Of a stretch of DNA of 64,000 bases, positions 12,601 to 27,600 are shown piece after piece (position 1 is the stretch's first letter; the number at the start of each line of letters is the position of its first letter). Below the pieces are notes generated by a model. It did no database searches. It worked only from the letters and a program-made list of their open reading frames with translations, and was not told where the DNA came from. Source of the stretch: Rhabditophanes sp. KR3021 (taxonomy: Eukaryota > Nematoda > Chromadorea > Rhabditida > Alloionematidae); the NCBI GenBank assembly GCA_963281155.1, contig CAUJLY010000004.1:3100001-3164000 (forward strand), written 5' to 3'. The position numbers and the translations under genes were made by a program.

Positions 12601-15600
12601 CGTCTTAAATTGGCAAATATTACTACTAATTTAAAATTCAAGTTTCTTGAAATGACTTTGTAGATTCGTAGGATAGGTGCCTTAGTTGAATCAACGAAAA
12701 GTGTAGTAAAGGATTAGTTTATTGCCTCAAAGGTTACTAGGAGCAGAAAGGAGAATGGCATAAAAGTGGGGAACATTAAATAGGTTACAATTTTACATAC
12801 AATATCATCAGACTTAATTCGTATGAAGTTACTCAAAAAATTTGATTTAATGTTTGCTAATTAATTAATTCATTTCCAGTCATTAAACCTCTTGGAAATG
12901 CTTCAGTTACCCAATCGGCCTCTTCAGCGAATTGCTATGAAGAAGGACAGGCTATTTACATCGAAGGAACCATTGAACCAGTAAATGATAACATGTTGAC
13001 AGTCACCTGGTTCCACAACAATACTCCCTTGTCCAATGGACATAGATTCAAAACAAGTGCAGCATTTGGAAACGTTTCCCTTTGTATTCTCTATTCGGTT
13101 CCATATGACCAAGGAACTTATTCATGTTTGATCAAAAATGACTTAGGGGAAGCAAAATCTGAGTTTACAATCCAAATTGGAGCTCATGGAAATCTATATT
13201 TAGAAACTTTGGTAGGTTTCATACAAAGGGTTCATTAAATGAATGAAAGGGTTTATTTAACTTAGCTAGAGGCTATCAAAGCAAAATTAAATTTGCATTT
13301 CTTTATATGGATCACTTGCATTCATTTATCACACATCGATTTACAAATAAAACTTTTGAATGCATACACATTAAAAGCTTTTATTAACGATTAAAGCAAT
13401 GCATGTAGTTGAGATTGATAGAACTTCATCAAAAATAGCTCCATTTACAGAAGAATTATATTATGATTCTAGCTGTTAATTAACAACAATAAAATAGTAG
13501 TAAAACAATAACATTGAAGCCTAAAAAGTAATATGACCTCCTATAATTTAAATAGCTTAAATACAACCCACTAATCATGCTAAATAGGGAATACTTTTGT
13601 GTGTTCATATGAATTACACTCAAAAATTCACAAACAATTTATTGATATTTAATTTTAGAACGCTCAATCTCTTCAAAAGATCCAAGAACTGGAGAGAGCT
13701 CCTGATGCACCTGCTGAAGAAGAAGCTCCTGTATTTGATAAACCCCAATTTATTCAAAAGATTGAAGATGTTGAAAGATACGAAGGACAAGGAGCCCATT
13801 TCGAAACTAGAATGTCCAAAAACAACGATCCAAATTTGGTTCTTACATATTACTTTAATGGACATCCTCTTGCAAACTCAAATCGAACAGTATTTGTCAA
13901 TTCCTTCGGTCATGTATCAATTACATTTTTGCATACTAAACTAGTTGATAGTGGAACATATCGCATTTTAGGTAAGTATATTTGGAATAACTCGGTATAC
14001 ATTTTTGGTGATTTTCAACTTATTTTTGAGTTATAATTTAAGGTGTATTATCATCATCAGAGCCATTTATTGCTTTACATTTTTCTTATTTCAGCTGAAA
14101 ATGCCTTTGGTTCAGATCAAATTGAATTTAACTTGAGCGTTCTATCAAGAGATTCTATTGAGACTGCTCCGAATAATGAAGCTTCCTGGAAACGCGTTCA
14201 AGAACTCGAACTTCCCAAAGAAAAAGCTGAAGAAGAACTAGAGATAGTATTTGATGCTCCAAAGATTACTATGCCATTGAAATCTATCACTGATTTAGTT
14301 GAAGGGCTTCCTGCTCACTTTGAAGCCGTAAGTTATAATTATTTTATTTAATTAATTTGCTGAGAAGAACATGACTACATATTTACACCAAAATATAAGC
14401 TTTCCATTTTTAAAAATGTTTAATTACAGACCTACACGCCAATGAATGATCCTAACTTGAAAGTTATTTGGTACCATAACTCAAGACCATTAACTTCCTC
14501 GAATAGATGTCATGCGAAGAATGATTTCGGATACGTAAGTTTATGTATTTAACTAAAAATGAAAGCAATAACAAAATAACGTATTCTTTTAATATGATTG
14601 TCTAATTATTTATTATTATTCAGGCTTCCCTTTCATTTTTGTGTGCTCTAGCTGCTGATATCGGGGATTATAAATTGGAAATAGTTAATAATAGCGGTAC
14701 TGCTTCAACAGAAGCCAGACTCGACATTGAAAGACGTCCAAATGTTCATGATACTACTTTTCATGAATCAGCGATTGTCCGGATAAAAGAGCTTGAAGGT
14801 CCAAAAGCCGCACCAGCTGAACCCCAGCCCGTTGTTTATCAGAAACCAACGTTTACAAACCCATTAAAGAGTATTGAAAACTTACCAGAAGGACAAATGG
14901 CGTTTTTCGAGGGACAGTTCGTGCCTGTAAATGATAGTTCCCTAAATGTTTCTTTCTTTTTCAACGATACTCCCATAAAAGAAAGTAATAGATATAACAT
15001 TTCGATTGAGTTTGGATATGTAAGTTTTTTCCGAAAAAGTATATTAATATCATAATAAGAATGTTTGCTAATAATATTTTTATAACCGAGTAATTTGTAA
15101 CAAAATTTAAATAAAATCTATTATTTTAGATCACATTGAGTATCTACCCAGTTTACACACACGATGCTGGAGTATACAGTGCAAAGATAGTAAATGATTC
15201 AGGTGCTGCTATCAGTAATGCATCTCTGAGTGTTGCTGGAGACGATGTTTTGTTCCTAAACAGTAACCATCCCGCCTCTTTAGCCAAAATCGAGCAGCTG
15301 GAAGGTTTGGATAAATATCAAAGACTAGAAATTCCCGAAATAGAGTATGACAAACCCGTTTGGATTAAAACATTTGAAAATGTAGAAACAGATACTGAAG
15401 GAGGTGTTATCCAATTAAATGGAATGGTTGTCACTAATATTCGGGTACGTTTGGTAATTCTTCGCAAAAATCTTCGTGCTTTTCCGAGTTTTTTCTCCAT
15501 GATGATGGTTCTTAAAAATAATTAATATTAATCCGTCTGTTATATTACTATAACATACACCATCTAAATACCGTGTACGACTTTAGAAGTGCGTATGCAA

Positions 15601-18600
15601 TTAACTTGAATGGCGCTTTTTTAAAATTTCAATCGTTTTAAAAATATGAAGCTATATCGATAATTGCACAATGGACATGTACTTTGCGAAGTGTAAACAT
15701 TATTTTTATATAAGTCAATATGGGCATATACAATAAAACAAAAATATGAAACAACAATTATTATAAGCAATAGGCTAGATATTGTTCTTTGTATTGTTTG
15801 TCAAAGCCTCGCACATTGTCATGGTGTACTTTATTTGAATGTTTTCGTTTTGATCTATTGCTTTAGCTGAAATCACTATTTCTCCCCCGTGTTGTATGAA
15901 GCGGTTGGGCATACCTAGTATACTTCACGACAGAATTCATCTAATCACATTTTCTGTTTCCCGATAGCGTTGTTCTTAAACATTACATGCACATATCTTT
16001 TACCATCCTTCAACAAACAAAAATTTACAGAGGAGCAAAAATCCAACGTGCCTGTATTGACTTAATTGCACTTTTGTTTATTGTAACCATGATGAATCGA
16101 ATAACGTTGCCATAAAATACGCTACAGTCCTTAGGAATAAAAGAAAAGCCTCTCAATTGATCTGGTGTAAATAGCGACTAAAAATTAAAAAAGACACTTA
16201 AGATAAATATAACATTTTTCATAACATACAACATTTCGGTATCTCATAATCCCCCTATTTGAATCTGCTTAAAATGATTCACAATGTCGAATCCAGACAG
16301 ATTATATTTTTGTTAAATTATCAACGTTGAAATGTGTGCAAAGAAACATTTTACTTTACAAAAAGCTATACCATGACGAAGGCAATACACAAAGCTTGAC
16401 TAAAATACAAAACTAGCAATTCAAATTTTAATCTATTTAATTTGTAGAATGCCGAAGGAAACGGAGGCGAACATTCAGTAGATCCTTCTATGAAAATTGA
16501 ATGGACGTTTAACGGCAAGCCTTTTAATCACAGTAATAGAATCCGGAAGGAGATTGACTTCGGCCTTGTTTCCCTTTTCGTATTCCACGTCCTACCCCAA
16601 GATTCGGGAATTTACACATGTACTGCCACCAATTCCAAGGGAGCTGCTACTACCAGTTGTACTGTTAAAGTCGCCGGTTATGAATCTATCATGGTAAGTT
16701 TTAATATGTAATTAGATAAGACAGACTAAAGATTTTCTAAAATAAAGAAATGTCCTATTGTTACATACATTTTTTAAAATATGTATTAATACGTCATTTT
16801 TAAGAGAGACACATTTAACCCGGTATCATGGGAAAGGATCATCGAGCTAGAGAAACCAGTAGGTAAGTTGGAATTGATTTTAGACCCTAATAAACTAAAA
16901 AACATTTTTAATTGGCGTATTAAGCGTGAACATGGAAATATTTTCGAGGTTAAAATAACCTTGCGAATAAGTTTGACGTGCTAAATAATAGAGAAAGAGC
17001 ATAGAAAAATTAATTATGAAGTAAAAGACAGTTAGAATAGGAATGGATTGCTTTTTGTGGTTTGATTTAGCTTTTTTCTCTTAATTTGGCATCATGTGGA
17101 TCCTTTAATGCTTATTCAGGCAGCTTTATCATTTATGTTTTTCATAGCAGCTAAATGATCTGCGTTCCAATCTTTTGACCACAATTTGTCGGCTTCTTGA
17201 GCGCTTGCTGTCAATTTCTTTCCATAAGTAGAGTTATCGCCTTTAATCTCATCTTTATTATTCTCCCGGTAGATTACCATACTCTTTACAACAACAGAAT
17301 GTTTTCCAGAGCCTTTTATCCACATAATTTCTGTTTTCCTTATTCACTTTTCATCTGAGAGGGCATTTGGCATTCAGCAGTATCTAAACAATTGTTACTA
17401 ATTTACTCAGTTTTGTGCTTACCCTTAAATTGACTAATGATGAATGACTTGTTTGGTCTGAGCATTTCAGATTGGTTTCAAAAAGTGTGTGACGAAATAT
17501 TTCGATGTTACTCCTCAATGAGCACATTTTCGGACTCCCTTCTTTGATACTACTCATTTGCCATTCAGTTTGCATCGCGTATGCTCATTGTTACAATTAA
17601 ATAATTATGTCTACGATGAGCCATGATAAAATGCATCTCCAAATGAGCCAAGAATTGAAAAAACTCTAGCTTTATCAATGGCTTCTTCCAGAGTGTCCCA
17701 TAAATCCAGTTTTTAAAATATTAATTAAAAGGCGGTATTTCCACTTCTCTATCATAAACTTTGGTACCAACTTCACTTTTGCAAACCTTAACAAATTTTC
17801 TTCATCTTTCAACTTGTTCCAGCCACTGTATATTTCTTTACTTTTCCATGACTACTCTCTTAGTCAACCAACTCTTTTAATCACCTATCCCTTCCATTGC
17901 TGTATCTGAAGATGTATTTCCTAGAGTACTTCAATGTTTCATGAATGTAGTTGCACGCTTCAACAGCCAAATCTTTGAACTTCATGTCATGAAGTTTTGG
18001 TAAAAACAGTGTTCTTTTACCTCCATATACATTAAAGCAATCGTTACCTTGCATACTTTTTTCCTTTGCAATCACCTAAGTCTCAACATCCTTACATGCC
18101 CTCAATGTCGAATAAAAAACATTCAATGCCTTTCCTTCTTTTTGACATTTATTGAACCATTTGCTTTTATTGCAAACACGAGCAAGTTCGCCGTTTCCGA
18201 AATGATCACCATAGGGATATTCTATATCCGACGCATATAATTTGTTTTAAGGCTCAAATATGTTTTTTTATGAATTTCCATATTTAAAAAACTAAATTAA
18301 TATTTTTAGTCGTCGAAGAAATTGAAGTTGTTGAAGTCAAGGAGAAACCTAGATTTGTTAACCAACTTAACGACTTCATCGACATTGAAGAGCAAACTCC
18401 TATAAGAATTGAAGCTATTTATCAACCTTCTAGAGACAATGATTTGGTTTGCGAATGGTTCTTCAGTCCAGCCAATGCGGAAGATCCAACATTATTAAGA
18501 CCAATCCCCGCTTCGCAATTGATATTTATCAAAAAAGATTTGGGATATTCAAGCTTGGACATTAGTGCAGTTAATCCTGATCACAATGGAGTAAGTATTT

Positions 18601-21600
18601 GATTGTATTTTTGTTAAGGCAAACCTTTTTAGATTTATTTCTGCAAAATCAAAAATACTGAAGGAGAAGCTATTACTAGTGGAACTGTCCAAGTTGTTGG
18701 TTGTGGAAATATCCTAAGCTCTACCTTCAATGAATCATCCGTTGCCAGAATAAAAATACTTGAAGCTGAGAAGGAAAAGACTCCCGATAGTTTACCTGAG
18801 GTATTTGATGCTCCAGCATTCACATCAGACATTGGTGATATTGAATGTAATGAAGGAGATCCTTCAAGATTTGAAGCCCATTACACACCAACAAATGATG
18901 CAAGCTTGAATTTTGAAATTTTAAGAAATGGTATTCCTCTCGGCCACGGAAATAAATACGCTATTCATCAAGACTTTGGAAAAATAACGGTTGACATAGG
19001 TTATACATTCAGCGAAGATTCCGGGGTATACAATTTGAGAATTTTCAATTCCGCCGGAGAAGCTGTTAGCACCGCAACTCTTAAATGTAATGCCAAAGAT
19101 TCTCTTCTTTTGGATACACAACATGAAGCAAGTTGGAAACGTGTTCAAGAAATTGAAGCTCCAAAACCTCTCGTCGAAGAAGTACCACCTCCACCAAAGG
19201 TAGCGCCCAAATTTAAATCGGCTTTAACTTGTCCTGGAGAAATCTCCGAGACACAGAGTGCTCATTTTGAATGTACTCTCGAGGAGCCAATTGATGACCC
19301 CGAAATGATTATTACTTGGAAACTTAACGGCGTTCCCATAAACAATAAATCTCGAATGAAATATATCAATGGTAAGTTATACAATAGTCATGTCAATATT
19401 GAACATATTGAATCACGCTATAATTCGCACATTATTTTAAAACAACCGCGAATCTACATATGTTCTAACTTACTTTAATATTCTCAATTGCTTTGCTTAA
19501 AATGATATTCTAAATAACTTTACTTAACAAGATGTTTGAATTACTTTACTTAACATAATTGAATTTCAGATTTCGGATGGGTAATTATGAACATAAATGG
19601 ATGTATCCCTCAAGATAGTGGCGTTTGTAAGTTTCATTTAAAATATGTGGGTGTAAATTTTTTAATGATTTCCAGTTAGATTTAACCTTAAGAGATTAAA
19701 TTTAATAGTACAATCATTTATTAAAAGACAAAACGGCTAATGATAAATTGTTCGACTTAATTGTACATAAAAAGTGAGATACTGTGTTAAGTATTGTTGA
19801 TAGAAAGAATCTGCAATCTTTTCGATTTCTTTAAGTTCCTGTGTACACCTTTGATTCATATCGCGATTAATTATCTATAAAATACTACTCATCTATCTAA
19901 GTAATGGCAAATTATTAAATAAGCATAGACACTATTACATTTTATTCTAAATTAAGGTTAAGTTCCGTGTAAAAAGCGGTGTATTTTTGAAAAATTGATG
20001 TATTTGGCACTGATGTAATTTGTGTGCACCGATTTTTACACTGGCAAAAATAATATCATGAATGTTAAAAACATGATTCCAAGAGAGAAAAAGCTTTTTA
20101 AACTAGTTTCCCAGTCATTTATTTGATTCTCCACCTTACAACGATGCATAACATTGTATTTCTTGGGCATATGTAAAAATTACCTACTGGAAAACTCAAA
20201 TGCAATACACGTTCTTAAGAATGGTTAAATAGTTGCAAATATGTGCAAACTATCCTAAAATAATAATAAATAACCTGCTTATAAGAAAAATATTTTACGA
20301 ATAACACGCCAGTTTTTGCATGTCTACTATTTGAAATGCATCTGTGAATACCATCACAACAATTATTAAAACTTCGAGATATCTTCCCTATTAGAACACT
20401 TGTAAAACCAATAATCTTGTAGTTTTTGATATGGTTTCCCTCATAATTAATGAGCAAAGCATTAAATTTTAAATGAATCCAAATTAGTAATATGATATTT
20501 CGCAAAAACCAAAAACCATCTGGAACATAACCACTAGAGCCTCTGATTTTCAAAAAATGATTAATGTGATAATTATATTTTTCAAAGTCATAGGTGATAA
20601 TATATTATTTACATTATACATATTGTTTCCTGGGAGACAGTGCTATTTTACTTAGCGAAATAATAAAAAGTATTGTATTCAAATAGATGTATTTATAAGT
20701 TACAACTTAGATTTACACAATCTTAAATTGCTTTGGAATATCAGATACTTAAATCAATGTAATAAAAATATCATGATATCATAATTATAAATACGGGTAT
20801 TTTAATGAGTGATCCATTTTAGGGAGTGTTCATGCCAAAAACAGCATGGGCGAGGCTGAAATCAGTACGAATTTGAATGTTTCTTCAAAAGAAAATATTC
20901 TTTTGGACTCAATTCAACCACAATCATTGGCTCGTATTCGCGGTAAGTAAAGAAAGTCAATGTGTTTTGCTGGATAAATAAAAACAAAATACACATTCTT
21001 TTAAAAATAAGTCGCATTTTTATCCACTATTTTGTTAAATTCAACGGGCTTGAGATCAAAGCTTTTTATTTATTAAACTGTTGCCTAAACGCCCAGAAAG
21101 AAAAATTACACCTTTGAGAAACTAAAGGTTTATTTAAAATAAAGAAAAACAAATCAAACTTTAAAAAAAATTAAACCTCATTTATGATTCAAAAAGATAG
21201 CTATTACATTAAGAAAACATTTCAAAAATAAAATGCGAGGTATTGACGACAGTACTGCTTGTAGATATCCATTGTAGTCTTCTTGACATCTACATCTTCG
21301 TTTTTCGTTAAGGAATTTATCTTAATCGCATAATTAATTGGATTTGGGTAACAATCACATCCAATTAAGGCAGTTTTAATAGCTAGTGTATCAACATCTT
21401 TTTCATAAGCAATTGTGCGGATGTTAAAACCTTTTTCGCTAATTCCATTAAAAAGCAACAACAAAACATAGTAAAACATATTTAAACACTACTAATTCAT
21501 TTTTGAATACAGAAATTGAAGCTGCTAAACCTGAAGCACCGGAAGAATTGGAAATGGTTTATGAAAAGCCAGTTATCATCCTTAACTTAGAAGCTCCATC

Positions 21601-24600
21601 TGATATTTCAGAAGGAGACGGGGTTCATCTTGTCTCCCAGTACCAATACCATCCTTGTGATAGTTCCCTGAAAGTGGAATGGCTCAAAGATAATCATGTT
21701 TTGCCTCATTCTAACCGGCACAAGATGACAAATGCAAGTTTTCACAATTTAAAATTACTTTTATTTATTCGAAAAAGCGTACAACATACGGAAACACAGG
21801 AAAATATGTGATTATAGTAAAAAATCTTAAAGATAAAAGCTTATAAATTGCATTCTGTACTGGTAGTACAGATCGTTTACAGCAAATTTTAATTTTGCAT
21901 CACTGGTATCACTCTTGTTTCCCTGTATTTTCATATAATTAACATTATTTGGGAAATATATTGAACTTATTAGTCCTGTTTCATTGATATGGGACCAGTG
22001 AAAAATCATCGAGTCCACAACCAAATAGTTTTGTTAAATAAATGCGTATGCATCACGAAAACATTTTTTCTGTGCATAAAAATTACATTTAAAATAAATT
22101 GTCAAACACACTGAGTAACATCCTTTTCAGTACATGACAAATTCCTTCGGATTTGCCATTCTTGATGTTTTGTATATGAATGCCAATGATTCAGGCGAAT
22201 ACTCAGTAAAAATAAGCAACAACACTGGCGAAGCTGTTACTTCTTGCAAAATTAACATTGAAGCTAAACCAGGCTTGATCCTCGACCCACAAGATGTTAA
22301 CAGAGCTAAAGCTGTGGAAGAAATTGAGATTTACAGAAACAGAAAGCCTGAATATATTGATGAGGTAGTCGAAGAAAAGATGCCAGTATGTAAGTTTATC
22401 GGGATTGATTTTGGACCCTAATAACTAAAAAATTCATTTTTATTGGTGCATTAATAGGGAACATGAAAAATATACCAAAGGCTAGAGTAATTTTTATGAA
22501 TAAGTTTAGCAAAAATAAAATTATCCAATAAAAGTCAAATAGTATAAGAATAGATTACTTTTATGATTTGATAGAGCTTTTTTGAGTTTTAAATTAGCAT
22601 CATGTTGAGCCTTCACTTCATCGTCAGCTGTAATCTTTTATTTAAAAATTTTTTATTAATGAATAAGATAGAGATAAGCTGAGTTATTTAACATCGATGA
22701 ATAGTTATATATATGATTACGGCATATAAATATCAGTATGCATATTATCTTAATAACATATTGTTTGAAAGATGGGGATATACTAATATCCGACACATAT
22801 AATTTCTTTTGCGGGTCAAATGCATTTTATTTGTTGTTATTTCCATATTTAAAAAAACTAAATTAATATTTTTAGTCATTGAACCTTTGTCTGCTCCAGT
22901 TGAATGTGATCAAGGCGATAGTATTCATTTCAGTGTCAAGGTATGTTTCAAGTAGATATATTTGATAGAAAAAGAAATTTGGTAAAACAAAATATATATT
23001 GTAACTTAAATAACGTTCCTTTGTATTTTGAAGTACAAAAAATAACACATAAAAACCAATTATATACAATAAGTTAAGTACATATCCGTGTATTGGAGGT
23101 ACAACTTGTCCACGGTAAATTCAATTTCTTCTTTTGAGACATCTATTTTGTTATTTTGATTCTTAGCAACATTGGCATTGCTTGGGAAATAATTAGAATT
23201 TATTAACCCAGATTCGATTGAAATAGTGTCGGCGGTCCTATCAAATGCAATAGGGCAAATTTTAAATTGCCATAAGCAACACTACACTCCTAAAGGATAA
23301 AAGAAAAGACACTTAAGATAAATATAACATTTTTCGTAACATACAACATTTCGGTATCTCATAGTCCCCCTATTTGAATCTGCTTAAAGTGATTCACGAT
23401 GTCGAATCCAGACAAATTATATTTTTGTTAAACTATCAACGTTAAAATGTGTGCAAAAATATTCGCAGAAGTTGAAGTCTGCTACAAAAAGAGCCAGTAA
23501 CTCAAATTTCAATAACTTTTTTTCAGGTAAATTACGACCCATCAATGCGATCAGCAAATCATGTTTGCGAGTGGTTCTTAAATGGTAGAAAGATTATCAA
23601 ATCTAGGGTTAAACAAATCGACGACTTTGGCTATTCGATTTTGGAAATCAATCCAGTGTACCCTGAAGACAGTGGAGAGGTTTGTTATCACCAGTAACTA
23701 AGTGGGCTAACATTTTATCTTTCAGATCACATGCAGAATTTCCAACAGTGTCGGAGAAGCTGTAACAGCTACCACATTGACTTGCAGACCTAAAGAAGGA
23801 ATTGTCAGAGAATGCCAACTGCCATCTCGCATGGCGGGTGCTCAAGCTAGAATCGACGACATTGAAAATAGAAAGAAGGTCGAAATACAGGATGTTGAAA
23901 TTGTTCATGAAGCACCTAGATTTACATCTCAATTTACTGTACAAGATTCGTACAAAGAGGGTGAACTTATTCGCCTTGAAGCTTCATATCTCCCATCTCA
24001 AGATCCATGCCTTTACCTAGAATTCTATCAAAATGGGTGTCCATGTAGGAATACGAATCGCATGCAGGTTTACAATCAATTTGGGTATATTACTTTCCAA
24101 TTAGTTGCTGAACCACAGGATACCGTACGTGCAATTAAACTAATTATTTATTTATCACGTGTATTTTAGGGAGTTTGGACTGCACAGCTTAAAAATCAAC
24201 ACGGAGAAGCTGAAGCTAGCTTTAATATCAACGTCGAAGGAGATTCCGGGGTTGTGAGTGATTGGGTTGCGCCCGGAAATAGAAAAGAAAGAATTGACGA
24301 ATTGGAAGAATTTATTCACAAACCACGTCCAGAATTGGAAGATGCGATAGTCGAATATGGCCCGCCAGTGTTTACCGAACCCTTAACAGATTTGGGAACT
24401 TTCTCAGAAGGAGATGCTCAAACATTCATGTGTGTTTTGGAAGTAAGTTTTTGAAGGTACTCCTTTGATAATCATTATTGACCAATTTTCAGCCCATCGG
24501 AGATCCATCGTTAAGATTATCCTGGTTGCACAATGATAGAGAGCTTTTTTACTGTAATAGGATTACTGTCAGACAAGACTTCGGCGTATGCACTTTGATG

Positions 24601-27600
24601 AACAATTATCTTACCGCTTTGGATTCAGGTACTTAATTATAAATTTGCTAGTAATCCAAATTATAGGCACATACAAACTGATTGCAACCAATGCAAAAGG
24701 ATCAGCTGAAACTACTGGAAAAATAGTGGTTGAATCTATTATTCAAGTTGATTCTCCCGAAATTGTTCAACCCTTAGTTGCTGACATCAATGTAGTTGAA
24801 GGAGAGTCTATTCATTTAGAATCAGTAAGTTTTGGCATATAAATAAATAAATTTTGTTTTTTAGCGCATCCTTCCTATGAATGATCCAACACTTGTTGTG
24901 ACCTGGACAAAAGATAATCACGATTTGAATAGCACAAATAGACACAAGATGGTTAATGAGTTCGGCTATATCGTAATTGACATAACTTTCGCCGTAAGTT
25001 TGAATACTAAAATTGACAATTTTTAAAACACTCACTTACTTTTATAACACACATTTTTCAAATCTATAAACAATTTATTTTAATTACAGAGTGTCGAAGA
25101 CAGTGGTGATTATGAACTAACGATATCCAACTCAAAAGGCACCGCTTCTACCAAATGCCATATTGGAGTCACCGGAACCTCGAACGTCATTTACACCTCT
25201 CAAGCTGCCAATTTCTCCCTTGAAAACCTTGAAAGACATTTGCGTCAACATTCCGATGCTCCATTAGTTTTGAGTGAAGCCGACGTTTATAACGAATCCG
25301 CTAAACAACCACCTGTATTTAAGACGGGTTTGTTGAATGGATTGGCCATTTCCACAGATACAAAGGGCAAAAAAGAAACTGGAAGTAAAACATACATTTG
25401 CGACGAGGGATCATTCATGAGGTTCGAGACGCAGCTGTCCCCGATTTCAGGTAAAATTTACTTTCGAATAAAAAGATTATTTTCTGCAAAAACACAAGTA
25501 TACTTGTACTTTCGCTCAATATTTGGTTTGGCCGAACACTAATATGTTCCTATTTCAGATCCTTACATGAATGTTGCATTCTATTTGAATAAAAAAGACG
25601 TCCTTCTTGGAAACCGCTTAAGACATACGTTTGACCAAGGGTATGTGGCTCTTGACCTCTTATATGTATTGCCAGAAGACAGTGGAACCTACTATGCTGT
25701 TGCCACGAACAAACATGGCCAAGCAATTGTTGAATGTAATTTCGCAGTTAGTGGGAAGAGGTCCGTAATCACTGACAGAGCTTTACCCCAAGGAATGAAT
25801 GTTAAGAGCATCATCAAGGCAGAACAAAATTTATATTTCAATGAGGCTGGTGAGCACGGTCCTCGTGAAAAACAAGCACCCGAATTTTCCATTAAACCCA
25901 AAAATGTACAAGTTAACGAATTTGAACCAGCTCGTTTCGAATGTTGTGTTGTTGCTTATCCACGCGCCAAAGTTGTTTGGTATGTTAATGGAACACAAGC
26001 CCTTGGAACTAGATTCAGACAAACTTATGATGGAGTTAACTACTTTATCATTTCAAGTACAAAAATCTTGGATTCTGGAGTTATCACCGTTGTTGCATCT
26101 AATCCTATGGGACAAGTCACTGCCACATGTAACTTAGATGTCTTCATGCGTAAAGATTTCAGACAGCTTAAATTAAAGAACACTGCCTTGAAAACACATT
26201 CTGACATTGAACTCGAAAGAGAAAGATGGCAAAAAGAAACTATGGGTAGTCTTGGAGAGAGGTAAATTTATTACAGAAAATAATTATTTTAACAAAACTT
26301 TAAATGTCACATATTGAGTGAGAGATACTGCTGGTATAGTTGATCGGCATAATTTGCAGTTAAAGTTGCAAAAGGAGATTCATTCTCACTTCTGTGCATT
26401 GTTTTTAACTTTTCCACCTAATACATCCAAATTATGGCGTCATTTTGCCAGAGGATTTGTTTTTACTAAGCACAAGTGTGGACATAACCATTCCAATACA
26501 CTTATTTTACTTTCATTTAATCTGATGCCACACATATATCATACATTGGACAATTAATAGCAGCATTTGTCTTGTGATGGTGTAAACGTAATTTGAGGAA
26601 GCTTCGTATTGTTTTAAATTAAGAATGTAAATGGAATTGGATAGCCTTATAAGATTTCTTACGTAAAAACCACAAATATATTCATTTGGCAAAACATGTT
26701 TAACAGTTGTATAAACCGATTATGATTCAGGTTCGAAACTAATTTGCAAAGAGGTAATAAAGTTGACGCCGTCAAGTTACTCAAGATTGAACGTGGCAAG
26801 ATTCCATTCGAACAAATGGAATCGGATGAATTGGTTTCTAAATTTACTAAGCAAAAGGATGAAACCTTCTACGATAAGTTGGCTACAATTGAAAGTACTA
26901 AACAACAATTCGAGGGAATGAAGTTAGAAGACATCAAGTTGAAGTCAGGATCTGTCAATAAATACGAACATGAGCAAGAATCTTTACCTAAAGTTAATCT
27001 TAAAAATATCCCTAAAGCTGCTGATCAAAAGGACGAAAAGGCTCGTTCCCAAAGATTCACGTCACCCAAACCAAATTGGGCAGGTGGCGTGTCGACTCTT
27101 GGAAAGAGTGAAAATGTTGAAAGTAGATTTAAGAGAGTGGAATCGCCACCAAAGGAAGTCAATGTTCCAGCTCGTGACCAAATTAAATTGAAGATTGCCA
27201 AACCAAAGCGCGCTGCCGAATTGCCCGAAAATACTCCAATTTTGATTCAAGACCAAAAAGCTAAATTGAGTCAAGTTAAACAAGGTTCCCCAATTGTAGC
27301 TGAAAAAGTTATTCCCCACAACAAACAAGTTGATCTCAAGCCAAAATATCAGCCAAATTTGATTGTTAAGAAGAGTGAACACGTTACTATTGAAGCTTCT
27401 GACTTGAAAACAACTCCTAAAGTTGATAAGGATGCCTTTGAAAAGAGTTCAATTCCAAACAAGGTAAGTTTTTGTCGTCTGTATATTCGTTGCACGTTTG
27501 TTGCCGTCTTTTAGGGAACCGTTGTATACCAAGCTTATAGAGAGCGTAAGGAGCAAAGTAGTCACGACTTAAGTGTATATACAGAAGAGCATGAGTCTAT

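Noticed and set aside
20215..20553. 112-codon minus-strand ORF in intron 19627-20822
   Set aside because: Composition is AT-driven (Ile, Tyr, Phe, Asn) with no motif or similarity to the other relics. It may be chance, so it is not listed as a gene.
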